From: Halomicronema sp. CCY15110
GTDB lineage: Bacteria; Cyanobacteriota; Cyanobacteriia; Phormidesmidales; Phormidesmidaceae
Assembly: GCF_016888165.1 (NCBI RefSeq)
Contig: NZ_JACSWC010000370.1
Span: 1 to 64,000 of the forward strand
Length of the DNA stretch: 64,000 bases
Direction: 5' to 3'
Shown: positions 45,991 through 55,176 of the stretch, piece after piece
How positions within the stretch are numbered: position 1 is the stretch's first letter
Layout: each line of letters starts with the position of its first letter
Notes under the pieces: generated by a model
The model's database searches: none
Told to the model about the DNA's origin: nothing
Seen by the model: only the letters and a program-made list of their open reading frames with translations
Made by a program: the position numbers and the translations under genes

Positions 45991-46266
45991 TTGTTGCCGA
46001 CTTGTCAGGCACTTTTGTAAAGACGTCAGGCCCAATTCTGAGTAGAGTCGGCACCATCATTAAGCCTGTAGATGCCCAAAACTGTCGCTGATCTAAACAT
46101 TAGCGGTCAAATGAAGATTGCGTAGACCGCCAATCTTTATAGTCCAGCGCGATCGCCCTCTGGTGGCCGGGCCAAGTGGCACTGGTGGCGCGATCGCCCG
46201 TGGCTACAATCCCGCCCGATCCAGTTCTTGTTGCAGGGCTGGGTGCCGCGTGTGGTGCGATCGCGC

Positions 46267-46950
46267 CTATTCCAAATCGTTTAACCGAATGTCATCGCCG
46301 CTCATGTCGGTGTGATAGACCAGGGTTGCACCCCCACCTTCCACCACTGCCCGCCAGCCAAATATCGCGATATCAGTACAGGCAGTATTGGGCGCAGCGA
46401 TGCCTAAACAGCCATCCCATACGCGCGGTTCTGAGCTGGTCACCTGGAGTTGTTCGGCAGGGACTCCGGCTTCTGCGGCGGCGAGGGCGATGACTTTTTC
46501 ACCAATCGAGGGGGGGAGATTGTTGTCGAGGGGCGATCGCCGAATGGCATTTCCCTCAGCATCCGTGCGGTAAAAATCGCTGGTGTCGTGATGCACCACT
46601 TCCACCTGCCAACCGGGCACTAGCGCTTGTAGGCACCCTTCATCGGGGCGACCCAACCCCAAGCAGCCATCAAGCCAGGTTTCTTGATTGACTCGCAAAA
46701 TGCTGAGTTCGCTGATGGGCAGTTGCAGGTCTTGGGCGGCTTGCTCTAGGACGCGATCGCTCACCGATGCGGGCACCATTTCGGGCGGCATGGTGTGCTC
46801 CGTTGCCGGCGGCGCAGACGACTCTGAGCCAGTTTCAGTCGGGACGACGCAGCCCGCCAAGGTACTCACTGCGAGTCCGCTGATGATACATCCGATCTGT
46901 ACCCAAGGCCGCCGCCGCGTGACTGGGAGCTGAGGGAGGGAGCCAACCAT
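46267..46950 (-). CDS. Lipoprotein with two copies of a Trp/Cys domain
   Basis: A 227-residue protein with a signal ending in the lipobox STLAGC (Cys about 34). Two related domains of about 75 residues follow. The first has SVSDRVLEQAAQDLQLPISELSI to WLDGCLGLGRPDEGCLQAL and PGWQVEVVHH. The second has SIGEKVIALAAAEAGVPAEQL to VWDGCLGIAAPNTACTDIA and FGWRAVVEGG. Each contains WxDGCLG and a second Cys 8 residues later, so one disulfide each is likely. This duplicated module is seen in other cyanobacterial exported proteins; the role is unknown. Confidence 0.75.
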   Translation of the reverse strand: MVGSLPQLPVTRRRPWVQIGCIISGLAVSTLAGCVVPTETGSESSAPPATEHTMPPEMVPASVSDRVLEQAAQDLQLPISELSILRVNQETWLDGCLGLGRPDEGCLQALVPGWQVEVVHHDTSDFYRTDAEGNAIRRSPLDNNLPPSIGEKVIALAAAEAGVPAEQLQVTSSEPRVWDGCLGIAAPNTACTDIAIFGWRAVVEGGGATLVYHTDMSGDDIRLNDLE

Positions 46951-47027
46951 ACTGTTATCCTTGCAAGCTCAATGATGTTGATGGTAGCTGGCTGAGCTGG
47001 CGATGTGATCTGTGATACGAATTGTTT

Positions 47028-47471
47028 ATGCCATTTGATTACTCCCGGACCATTCATTTTGCGGACACCGATGCGGCGGGCGTCGTCTACTTCGCGCGAG
47101 TGTTGAGCATTTGCCACGAAGCGTATGAGGCGTCGTTGCAGGCATCGGGGGTGGATGTAAGGGCGTTTTTTAGTCGGGGGGCGATCGCCGTTCCCATCAC
47201 CCATACTCAGGCAGACTTTCGGCGACCACTGCTGTGTGGCGATGCAATTACCGTGCAGCTCACCCCCACACCAACGGGAGACGACAGCTTCGAGGTTGCT
47301 TACCAAGTGTTGACCCCAGAGGCCAAACGAGCCGCGATCGCCACCACTCGCCACGTCTGCATCGACACCGCTACCCGTCAGCGTCATCCCCTAACGCCGG
47401 AGTTGATTCGCTGGTGGCAGCAGTGGGGGACAGCTGAGCCAACACCCATTGACGCAGCGCCGCCCGATTGA
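47028..47471 (+). CDS. Hotdog thioesterase, probable 1,4-dihydroxy-2-naphthoyl-CoA hydrolase
   Basis: A 147-residue 4HBT-type hotdog enzyme. The catalytic loop reads FADTDAAGVVYFARV, close to the D-x-D-x-x-G-x-V-[YF] signature of 4-hydroxybenzoyl-CoA and DHNA-CoA thioesterases, and ITHTQADFRRPLLCGD follows. The phylloquinone pathway needs a DHNA-CoA hydrolase between MenB and MenA, and the gene sits beside menE, menC and menA, so that role is likely. The ATG at 47028 is preferred over a TTG at 47022. It converges with menE and the last 101 bp overlap. Confidence 0.88.
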   Translation: MPFDYSRTIHFADTDAAGVVYFARVLSICHEAYEASLQASGVDVRAFFSRGAIAVPITHTQADFRRPLLCGDAITVQLTPTPTGDDSFEVAYQVLTPEAKRAAIATTRHVCIDTATRQRHPLTPELIRWWQQWGTAEPTPIDAAPPD

Positions 47472-48864
47472 GTTTGCCCTGGGCATGGCGCGGCAGGCTA
47501 GGGCAATACAGCCAGTGCTTGGGAATCTTGTAGGGGCTGAGCTGACCTCTGAGGATGTGGCCGAGGCGATCGCTCACGTTCGACTCAGTCTCAGGGTGGG
47601 CAATAATCGCCACCACCGCTTCCCCCCAGTCCGCATCAGGCACCCCCAGGATGGCCACATCGCGCACCCACCCCGTCGCCAAAATCGCCGCTTCCACCTC
47701 TTCGGGGAGCACTTTTTCGCCCCCGGTCATAATCAGGGTCTGTTGGCGGCCCACCACATGCAGATAGCCAGCGGCGTCGAGGTAGCCCAAATCCCCCGTG
47801 CGCCACGGTGGGGCGATCGCATCTAGCCCGCGCGCCAGGGCGAGCGATTTCGCCGCAATCATAATGTGTCCCGGCTGGTTGGGGGGTAAGGCGTTGCCAG
47901 CCTCGTCGTGAATGGTCAGGCGGGCATGGGGCAGCGCCCGACCGCTCCCCGTCTGCCCCGCGAGAAATTCCTGGGGCAGCAGCGTCGCCACCTGGGAGGC
48001 CGTTTCCGTCATGCCGTAGGTAGGGGCGAGGGGCAAGCGGAGGTCACGCGCCGTTTGCAACAGAGCGGGCCAGGGCGGTGCCCCCCCCAGCAAAATGGCT
48101 GAGCACGATCGCAGCCAGGGAAGGAAATCGAGATCGCTGCTCAACAATCGCTGTAACTGCGTCGGCACCAGTGAGAGAAATGAGGGCGCGGCGGTGGGAG
48201 CGATCGCTCCAGCCTGCAACAATTCGCGAAACGGTTGCAGCGTCAGCCGACCGCCGGAGACCCAACACCGCAGCGCCTGCATCAGCCCGCTGACGTGATA
48301 CAGCGGCAGCACGCAGTAGGCATTCACCGTGGCACAGTCAAAATGCTGGCAAAAGCCCTGTACAGAAGCGGTCAGGGTGTCCCAGGTGTGGGTGGCGAAT
48401 TGGATATTGCCGGATGAGCCGCCCGTGGGGATGAGGATGGCGGGAGAGGAGTGGTGGGGTGGCAGGGGGATTGGGTGGCAGGGTGGTGGGGTAGGTGATG
48501 TTGATGAGGTGAGTGAGGTGGGTGAGGTGGGTGAGGTGGGTGAAATCCCGTTGGGAGTTTGAAGTTTCTCGGCGATAGAGGCGGTGCCGAGAACCATGTC
48601 GGCGGGGCACTGGGCCATCACTTGTGACCATTCCTGCGTGCCCCATTGGGGATTGGCGAGCCAGAGGCGGCAGGGGGATTGGAGGGCGGCGAAAAAGGCG
48701 GCGAGGAACCGCACCGGATCCGGTTCTGCCAAGAGCACGTTACGCGGAGCCTCGGCCTGGAGCTGGGTCTGAAACTGTTCCAGTTGATCCCAGAAAGTTG
48801 CGGCTCCCATACCCACGAGCCAGGGTTCGCCCCACCGTCGCTGCAAGCTCTCCGCAGGGGTCAT
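47371..48864 (-). CDS. menE: o-Succinylbenzoate-CoA ligase
   Basis: Activates o-succinylbenzoate with CoA and ATP in phylloquinone synthesis. The 497-residue adenylate-forming enzyme has the P-loop-like IPTGGSSGNIQF, PTYGMTETAS, WRTGDLGYLD and GKLNRAAL with the C-terminal catalytic Lys. Before the P-loop lies a low-complexity insert TSPTSPTSPTSLTSSTSP then a Pro/His run, encoded by tandem 9-bp repeats. The ATG at 48864 shares ATGA with the menC stop, so translation is coupled. The 3' end overlaps the convergent thioesterase gene by 101 bp. Confidence 0.93.
   Translation of the reverse strand: MTPAESLQRRWGEPWLVGMGAATFWDQLEQFQTQLQAEAPRNVLLAEPDPVRFLAAFFAALQSPCRLWLANPQWGTQEWSQVMAQCPADMVLGTASIAEKLQTPNGISPTSPTSPTSLTSSTSPTPPPCHPIPLPPHHSSPAILIPTGGSSGNIQFATHTWDTLTASVQGFCQHFDCATVNAYCVLPLYHVSGLMQALRCWVSGGRLTLQPFRELLQAGAIAPTAAPSFLSLVPTQLQRLLSSDLDFLPWLRSCSAILLGGAPPWPALLQTARDLRLPLAPTYGMTETASQVATLLPQEFLAGQTGSGRALPHARLTIHDEAGNALPPNQPGHIMIAAKSLALARGLDAIAPPWRTGDLGYLDAAGYLHVVGRQQTLIMTGGEKVLPEEVEAAILATGWVRDVAILGVPDADWGEAVVAIIAHPETESNVSDRLGHILRGQLSPYKIPKHWLYCPSLPRHAQGKLNRAALRQWVLAQLSPTAATSESTPALGDDADG
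48506..48541. repeat. Tandem 9-bp repeat inside menE
   Basis: Four head-to-tail units of GAGGTG(G/A)GT (48506-48514, 48515-48523, 48524-48532, 48533-48541). On the coding strand each encodes Ser-Pro-Thr or Ser-Leu-Thr. Because the unit is a multiple of three, length changes keep the reading frame, so this is a candidate variable-number locus. Confidence 0.9.
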
Positions 48865-49853
48865 AGCTGCTCCCACAGGGCCGTCGCCGAGAGGGTTTGC
48901 CAGTCATCGGCAAACCAGTGGCCAATGCCAAAGCCGAGCGCTCGTTTGGCCATGCCCTGCGTCCATAATGTTTGCGCCAGCTGCATCGCTTGGTTGCGCC
49001 CAATCGGGGTTTCGAGGGCGGAGGAAAAGACGACATCGAGGCGATGCTGCAAACAAAAGTCCGCCAGTCGCTGAGAGCAGCCCGCGATCGCGGGTTTCAC
49101 CACATACACCACCCGATTCCCCACTCGCTCATAAACCTGCTGGAGTTGCCGAAACGTGGCCACCGATTCATCGAGGGCGATCGCGGTGCGAAACTGTCCT
49201 TGCACCTGGGGCAACCAGTCGAGAATGCGATCCGGTGGCAAGGGCTGCTCCAAAAACTCGATGGTCAGGGGAGCGCGATCGCACTCGGCCAACCAGGCTG
49301 CCGCGCCCTCCGCCGTGAGTCCACCATTCGCATCCAGCCGCAGCCGCAGGTCCGACGGGGCCGCCGCCACCAGTTGTTGAAAAATCGCCAACTCCGGCTC
49401 AACGGGAGCGACCCCAATTTTCCACTTAAACGTGCGATGCCCCGCTTGCCAAAGTCCCTGCCACCCCTCGATCACCGCGGCCCCCGTCGGCAACAGCGCA
49501 CACATGTTTAAGGGATCGGGTGGCTGGGGTGATGGCTGTTTAAGTTGACAGGCAGATGAAAAAGCCACCCGGTCCCTGACGGCCCCGAACCCGAATTGGC
49601 AAGCGGGCAGCGAGTCGGGGATTGCGTTGATTTGCTCAGGGGAAAAATGCCGGGGGACGCGATCGCAAAACGCCCGCGCCTGTTCCAGCGTCTCCGTGCC
49701 AAACCAGGGAAGCGGCGCGATCTCCCCAAAGCACACCTGACCCGACTCATCTTCAAACCGCAGGATCAGCCCCTCACGGACTTCCCAAGGGCCGTGAGCC
49801 GTCCGCAGCGGCTGACGAAAAGGGCGACGGTAGGGGCGCACATCCAGGCGCAT
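48861..49853 (-). CDS. menC: o-Succinylbenzoate synthase
   Basis: Dehydrates SHCHC to o-succinylbenzoate. The 330-residue enolase-superfamily protein shows the catalytic Lys in FKWKIGV, metal ligands in LRLDANGG, EFLEQPLP and ALDES, and the second Lys in YVVKPAIAG. The ATG at 49853 is 2 bp after the menA stop (49856). It overlaps menE by 4 bp (ATGA). The order menA-menC-menE suggests one transcript from upstream of menA. Confidence 0.93.
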   Translation of the reverse strand: MRLDVRPYRRPFRQPLRTAHGPWEVREGLILRFEDESGQVCFGEIAPLPWFGTETLEQARAFCDRVPRHFSPEQINAIPDSLPACQFGFGAVRDRVAFSSACQLKQPSPQPPDPLNMCALLPTGAAVIEGWQGLWQAGHRTFKWKIGVAPVEPELAIFQQLVAAAPSDLRLRLDANGGLTAEGAAAWLAECDRAPLTIEFLEQPLPPDRILDWLPQVQGQFRTAIALDESVATFRQLQQVYERVGNRVVYVVKPAIAGCSQRLADFCLQHRLDVVFSSALETPIGRNQAMQLAQTLWTQGMAKRALGFGIGHWFADDWQTLSATALWEQL

Positions 49854-49855
49854 CT

Positions 49856-50776
49856 TTACAGCACCGATGGCAACACCAGCCCCAAACTCAGCAACACCCC
49901 ACTCCAAAAGTGAAAGCCGATGGCGTAAAACTTCAAGTTAAAGATTTTCACCGGCTGATCGTGGTAAGTCAGAGCCTGCAGCGATAACCGCACAGCCGAA
50001 ATGCCACTCAATAACGCCAGCAATGACCACCGGGGCAAATAGCCCGCGATCGCCGCTCCTAAAATCAGCACCAGCACCAGCCCACACAGCCAGGGAATGA
50101 GCTGCGCCCCCCGTTGGGTGCCGAGCCGGACGATGGGCGATCGCTTGCCCGCCGCCACGTCATCCTCCACCTGATGAAAGTGTGAGCAAAACAGCACCAG
50201 CGACGTGGTGATCCCAATGATCACGCCCACCACCTGACTGCCCACCGACCAACTCTGGGTCTGACTGTAATACGCCGCCCCCACCCCCAGCGGCCCGAAG
50301 GCAAAAAAGCAGAGGATTTCACCAAATCCTTGATAGCCCAAGCGCAACGGTGGTCCCTGATAGGCGTAGCCCAGCAGACAGCTCAGCAAAATGAGCCCTA
50401 ACACGGTCGGATCTTGTTGGCGGAGGGCGATCGCGATGATCCCCGCAATGCCCAGCCCCAGCAATCCGTTGCCAATGGCAAAAACCAGCCGCTTATTCCG
50501 CGTCAGATTCACCAGCGAATGATGCTTGTTCACATCGATCCCCGTTTCCGAATCAAACACATCATTGCAAATATTTTCCCAAGCCAAAATCAAAATGGCC
50601 GACGCCAAAAACGTCAGAAAAATGCCGACCTGCAACACCTGAGTTTCGGCAAAAGCGACCAGACTGCCGACCAAAATGGGCATCATCGCCACGCTATACA
50701 TCGGCGGCTTGAGGGCCGCCAACCATAACTTCTTACGTTTTCCCGACGCCTCGATGGACTGGGTGGTAATCTCCAT
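49856..50776 (-). CDS. menA: 1,4-Dihydroxy-2-naphthoate phytyl/prenyltransferase
   Basis: Attaches the phytyl chain to DHNA to form the phylloquinone precursor. The 306-residue UbiA-family membrane protein has about eight hydrophobic helices, the first Asp motif in NICNDVFDSETGID and the second in QVEDDVAAGKRSP. The ATG at 50776 follows a TTG-initiated longer frame from 50791 and gives the usual N-terminus (then KLWLAALKPPMYSVAM). It is first in the men group on the minus strand; menC follows after 2 bp. Confidence 0.95.
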   Translation of the reverse strand: MEITTQSIEASGKRKKLWLAALKPPMYSVAMMPILVGSLVAFAETQVLQVGIFLTFLASAILILAWENICNDVFDSETGIDVNKHHSLVNLTRNKRLVFAIGNGLLGLGIAGIIAIALRQQDPTVLGLILLSCLLGYAYQGPPLRLGYQGFGEILCFFAFGPLGVGAAYYSQTQSWSVGSQVVGVIIGITTSLVLFCSHFHQVEDDVAAGKRSPIVRLGTQRGAQLIPWLCGLVLVLILGAAIAGYLPRWSLLALLSGISAVRLSLQALTYHDQPVKIFNLKFYAIGFHFWSGVLLSLGLVLPSVL

Positions 50777-51048
50777 AAGTTCAAAAATCAAGGGCTAAAT
50801 CAGCATAGATCGCTCTCGTAGAAATGCACCGAAACGATAGAGTCGGTAAAATTTCGCGCCCAGCGCCTCTCGATCGATCGCTGGCAAGGGCGCAAGGCAA
50901 GATTATCAAAGGCAACGGATTTGACCTGGCGTATTCTGTAGGGTGAAACAGCCTGGGCCATAGTGACCGGCAAGACTGTCCGTTCGGTCACGTCCGTTTA
51001 AGCTAGCTGCATTACCTCCCACCATTGCCATCTGAAAATTTGACCGAT

Positions 51049-53253
51049 ATGAAATTCTGGCGTCCTCAGGTCTTAATTCCTAATGTGACCGCAGGACTCA
51101 TTACCGGACTGCTGACGCTGACCTACAGCGTGTCCTATGCCGCGCTGATTTTTTCGGGCGATCTCTCGCCCTACCTGTCCATCGGCATTAGCAGTGCCCT
51201 GGTGGGGGCGGTCGTGTTGGCGTTGATTGTGGCCTGGGGCAGTTCGCTACCCTTCATCATCGCAGGGCCAGATGGCAACGCCGCCGCGATTTTGGCGCTC
51301 ATTGCTACCACCGTTTCCACGCAGTTAGTCGGCACGGTGGATAGTAGCGCGATCGCCCTCACCATTTGGTTTGCCATTTTGGGCAGCACCTTGCTGACCG
51401 GGGGCTTCTTATGGCTGCTGGGGCGACTGCGGCTGGGGCGGTTTATCCGCTTCATTCCCTACCCGGTGGTGGGGGGCTTTTTGGCCGGGGTCGGCTTGCT
51501 GCTGGCGCAAGGGGCGATCAAGGTGATGACCGGGACTAGCCCCACCCTGCGCAACCTGCCAGATTTTTTCACCCCAGCGCAGCTGATGCTGTGGCTCCCC
51601 GGCCTACTGCTCGCGATCGTGTTGCGATGGGCCTTGGGACGCTTTCGCCATTGCCTGACCTTGCCCGCCATCTTGCTGGGGGCGACCTTGTTGCTGCATG
51701 GCTGGTTGCAACTGCGGGGGCTGAGTCGAGCGCAAGCGATCGCTCAAGGCTGGCTGTTGGAACCCGTGAGCGCCACCAATCCGCTGCAAGCTTGGCAGTC
51801 GATGTCTCTGAGCACCGTGCAGTGGTCAGCCCTATGGAGTCAGACGGGGAGCTTGCTGACGCTATTTGCCGTCGTCGCCATCACCATTTTGCTCTGTGCC
51901 ACCAGCATTGAAATGGCCACCAACCAGGACATGGATTTTGACCAGGAGCTGCGCATCGCGGGTATTGCTAACCTCGTCACGGGCGGGCTGGGGGGCATGG
52001 TGGGGCACCTCTCCGTCAGCCGTAGCTTGCTCAACCGCGAAGCCGGGGCGACCAACCGCCTCTCCGGAATCGTCGCCGCCGGATTTTGTGGCAGTGTCGC
52101 CATTGGGGGCAGCGACGTCCTAGCCTTTTTGCCCAAAGCGATGTTGGGCGGTTTGCTGCTGTACCTGGGGTTGGCCTTGCTGATCGAGTGGGTCTACGAA
52201 GCCTACTTCCGGCTGTCCTGGGTGGATTATGGCTTAGTGCTCGCCATCTTGTTGATTGGGGCGCGGTTTGGTTTCCTGGCGGGGGTCGGCGTGGGGTTGC
52301 TCGTCGCCTGCCTGCTGTTTGTGATTACCTACAGCTCGCTCCAGGTCATTCGCAATCGGCTGTCCGGACTGACTTATCCCAGCCGCCACAACCGCACCTT
52401 CCACGAGCGCCGCATTTTGCAGCGGGAGGGCAACAACATCCAGATTTTTGTGGTGCAGGGTTATCTGTTCTTTGGCACGGCCTATTCCCTGCTGAGCGAG
52501 ATGCGCGCCTATCTCGAAGGGCTCGCGCCAGAACATGAGCAGTATCTGGTGCTGGACTTTCGCCTGGTGTCGGGGTTGGATTCGTCGGCCATCAACAGCT
52601 TTATCAAAATGAAGCACCTGGCCGAACAGGTCAACGCTTACCTGCTCTTTAGCGATTTGTCGCCCCAGATTGAGGCGGTTTTGCGGGGCAAGCAAGGGGC
52701 GATCGCTGCCGAAGATCCCATTTGCCACACCTTCCCTAATCTCGATGCCGCCATTGACTGGTGCGAAGCCAAAATCATTGACCAGGGGACGTTTCGCCGC
52801 AAGCGCTTTATCCCTTTTGCCATGCAGCTCGAAGAGTTTTTCACCGATCCCGATCAGGTGCGGCCCTTCATGCAGTATTTAGAAAAAGTTCGACTGCCCG
52901 CAGGCGCACCCCTCTTTCAGCAAGGAGACACGGCGAACGCTCTTTACTTTATTGAGACGGGGCAAATTTCCACCGTTTTGACCGTCGAGAATGGCAACAC
53001 CAAGCTGCTACAGACCAGCGGGCCGGGCACCATTGTGGGAGAAATTGGCTTGTACGGACAGACTGAATATGCGGGATCAGGCATCGCCGATAAACCCACC
53101 ACGGTGTACCAGTTATCGCAGCGATCGCTCCAGCAAATGCAACAAGAGCAGCCCGCCATTGCCGCTGAGTTCCACCAAACGGTGGCCCGTGTACTCGCCA
53201 GTCGCCTCACCCAAGCCGTCACCGGGGTCGAAAAGCTCATGCGCCTCCAGTAG
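51049..53253 (+). CDS. SulP anion transporter with STAS and cyclic-nucleotide-binding domains
   Basis: A 734-residue membrane transporter. The SulP core of about 10-12 helices starts with WRPQVLIPNVTAGLITGLL and includes IPYPVVGGFLAGVG and NLVTGGLGGMVGHLSVSRS. A STAS domain (about 475-575) has YLVLDFRLVSGLDSSAINSF, with the Ser that is phosphorylated in anti-sigma antagonists. The C-terminal 130 residues form a cNMP-binding fold (PLFQQGDTANALYFIETGQI to GPGTIVGEIGLYGQ). The substrate could be sulfate or bicarbonate; sequence cannot decide. The ATG at 51049 is preferred over a TTG at 51025. Confidence 0.9.
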   Translation: MKFWRPQVLIPNVTAGLITGLLTLTYSVSYAALIFSGDLSPYLSIGISSALVGAVVLALIVAWGSSLPFIIAGPDGNAAAILALIATTVSTQLVGTVDSSAIALTIWFAILGSTLLTGGFLWLLGRLRLGRFIRFIPYPVVGGFLAGVGLLLAQGAIKVMTGTSPTLRNLPDFFTPAQLMLWLPGLLLAIVLRWALGRFRHCLTLPAILLGATLLLHGWLQLRGLSRAQAIAQGWLLEPVSATNPLQAWQSMSLSTVQWSALWSQTGSLLTLFAVVAITILLCATSIEMATNQDMDFDQELRIAGIANLVTGGLGGMVGHLSVSRSLLNREAGATNRLSGIVAAGFCGSVAIGGSDVLAFLPKAMLGGLLLYLGLALLIEWVYEAYFRLSWVDYGLVLAILLIGARFGFLAGVGVGLLVACLLFVITYSSLQVIRNRLSGLTYPSRHNRTFHERRILQREGNNIQIFVVQGYLFFGTAYSLLSEMRAYLEGLAPEHEQYLVLDFRLVSGLDSSAINSFIKMKHLAEQVNAYLLFSDLSPQIEAVLRGKQGAIAAEDPICHTFPNLDAAIDWCEAKIIDQGTFRRKRFIPFAMQLEEFFTDPDQVRPFMQYLEKVRLPAGAPLFQQGDTANALYFIETGQISTVLTVENGNTKLLQTSGPGTIVGEIGLYGQTEYAGSGIADKPTTVYQLSQRSLQQMQQEQPAIAAEFHQTVARVLASRLTQAVTGVEKLMRLQ

Positions 53254-53326
53254 TCATCGTTTTGTCGTTCAGGGCGATGACTACAGAGCACGGCTGAGAG
53301 ACAGCAAGAGGAGGGGAGAAAATACC

Positions 53327-53980
53327 TTAACGATCGCTCGATTGCCAGATATCCATCAGCCAGCGCATGAGTGCACTATCATCCTCAGTTTGCGATCGCG
53401 TCAGAGCCGCTTCAATGAGCGACATCTCCAAGCCTGGCAAAACGGCTGACGTCACAATTTCACCGCTACGACGATTCGCCATCGCAAAGGCAATGACCGT
53501 GCGGTCAGCCACATTCACCACCCAATATTCCGTTACGCCTAACCGCTCATAAAGTAAACGCTTCGCCCCTAAATCATCTTTAAATGTGCTGCTCGCCACC
53601 TCCACCACTAGCGTGGGTGGGCCATAACGGTTGACATCAACCGGAGCATTATTCTGCGGCGGCAGTTCAAAATCGGCACCAATGTAGAAAGCCAAATCCG
53701 GCTGACAGCCTCGCTCTCCGGCCTGATGAAAGCTGCCATTCACAAACTCTGCTGTGCGTAGACAATGAATCATGGCAAAAAGACTGACGACCTTTGACAC
53801 CACTGAATTTTGCCGACTATGCCCAGCGCCTAACGGAGACATCTCAATCCTCATGTAGCCGTTGTCAAAATAGCTGCGACCCATCTCAAATGAGGGCGCA
53901 TCTATCAGATCAGCAAAAGTTGACCAAACGGCTTTGCACCAGGTGTCGGTCTGCACTTGGGGCGATGCTGACAAGCTCAT
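53327..53980 (-). CDS. Uma2-family (DUF820) putative endonuclease
   Basis: A 217-residue protein of the DUF820/Uma2 group, which has a PD-(D/E)xK restriction-endonuclease-like fold and is greatly expanded in cyanobacteria. Visible marks are PDLAFYIG, then PTLVVEVASSTFKDD, LYERLGVTEYWVVN and the Lys in GAKRLLYE. N-terminal blocks such as GRSYFDNGYMRIEM fit too. Nuclease activity has not been shown for most members. It converges with the SulP gene. Confidence 0.9.
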   Translation of the reverse strand: MSLSASPQVQTDTWCKAVWSTFADLIDAPSFEMGRSYFDNGYMRIEMSPLGAGHSRQNSVVSKVVSLFAMIHCLRTAEFVNGSFHQAGERGCQPDLAFYIGADFELPPQNNAPVDVNRYGPPTLVVEVASSTFKDDLGAKRLLYERLGVTEYWVVNVADRTVIAFAMANRRSGEIVTSAVLPGLEMSLIEAALTRSQTEDDSALMRWLMDIWQSSDR

Positions 53981-54157
53981 GTCACCTATCCCAGAACACT
54001 AAAATTCAACATCAGTGGCCTCTGGCTCTAGTGTACTCGCTACCATTTGGCGGTGATCTAGGGGCGGTCAGAGCCGGGGGGGGCGATCGCGACGTTTGGC
54101 TAAGCTCTGGCCAAAATCTGGGACAATGCCTCTGATCGGCAATCGTGATGCAACCTC

Positions 54158-55054
54158 GTGGCCAACGAATCTCAAGTTATCGGCGTTGATCTGGGCGGCA
54201 CCGCCATCAAACTCGGGCACTATTCTCAATCGGGCGACTGCTTAGCCCAGCTCGTGGTCGATACCCCCCAACCCGCTACTCCCGAAGCCGTCCTCACCGC
54301 GATCGTGCAGGCGATTGACCAACTTGATCCCGATCGCCAGGCACGAGCGATCGGCATTGGCACCCCCGGCCCCGCCTGCGCCCAGGGAAGAGTCGCTCGG
54401 GTCGCCATCAATCTGGCGGGCTGGCAAGATGTGCCCCTGGCCGACTGGGTCGAGGCCAAAACTGGTTTGCCGACCGTGCTTGCCAATGACGCTAACTGTG
54501 CGGGATTAGGCGAAGCTTGGCTCGGGGCGGGCAGCGATTTTCAAGATTTGATCGTGCTCACGCTGGGCACCGGAGTCGGGGGCGCGGTCATTCTCAATGG
54601 CGAGCTGTTTGTCGGACGCACGGGAGCTGCGGGTGAGCTGGGCCTCATCACGCTCGATCCCGAGGGGCCACCCTGCAACAGCGGCAATCGCGGATCGTTG
54701 GAGCAGCACTGTTCGGTGCAGGCGGTACGGCGCGACATGGGCTGTGAACCCGGCAAGTTAGCCGCCCAAGCGTTGCTCGGCGATGATGCCGCGATCGCCT
54801 ATTGGCAGCAATATGGCCGTTACCTCGGCGCGGGCTTGACTAGCCTGATCTATGTGCTCACGCCAGAAGCGATTATTCTGGGGGGCGGCATTAGCGCTGG
54901 GGCCGATCTCTTTTTGCCCACCGTTTGGCAAGAGATTGAGCAGCGGGTGTTACCCAGTTCCCGCGAGGATTTACAAATTCTCACCGCTCAACTGGGGAAC
55001 CAAGCAGGCGTGGTCGGCGCGGCGCGTTTAGCGCTCAACCGCTATGGTCAGTAG
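54158..55054 (+). CDS. ROK-family sugar kinase (glucokinase-like) with altered zinc motif
   Basis: A 298-residue ROK kinase starting with GTG. It has the phosphate loop VIGVDLGGTAIKLG, GIGTPGP, the catalytic Asp in LANDANCAG, and LGTGVGGAVILNG. In most ROK proteins zinc is held by a His and CxCGxxGCxE. Here the His position reads Leu (GELGLITL) and the motif is C173-N-S-G-N-R-G-S-L-E, keeping one cysteine of three, so the structural zinc site is lost. This altered form is, I believe, common in cyanobacterial members. It probably phosphorylates glucose released from glycogen or cell-wall sugars. Confidence 0.88.
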   Translation: MANESQVIGVDLGGTAIKLGHYSQSGDCLAQLVVDTPQPATPEAVLTAIVQAIDQLDPDRQARAIGIGTPGPACAQGRVARVAINLAGWQDVPLADWVEAKTGLPTVLANDANCAGLGEAWLGAGSDFQDLIVLTLGTGVGGAVILNGELFVGRTGAAGELGLITLDPEGPPCNSGNRGSLEQHCSVQAVRRDMGCEPGKLAAQALLGDDAAIAYWQQYGRYLGAGLTSLIYVLTPEAIILGGGISAGADLFLPTVWQEIEQRVLPSSREDLQILTAQLGNQAGVVGAARLALNRYGQ

Positions 55055-55176
55055 CGTGAAAACGCGACTCAATTAAGGCCATACATGTGAACTTTTCCGT
55101 AAGTAGCCGCACAATTTTTCGTGATCTTGGGTAAACAAGTGGTACGCATTCCCAGGGTTAAGGCAACCTCAATTCC

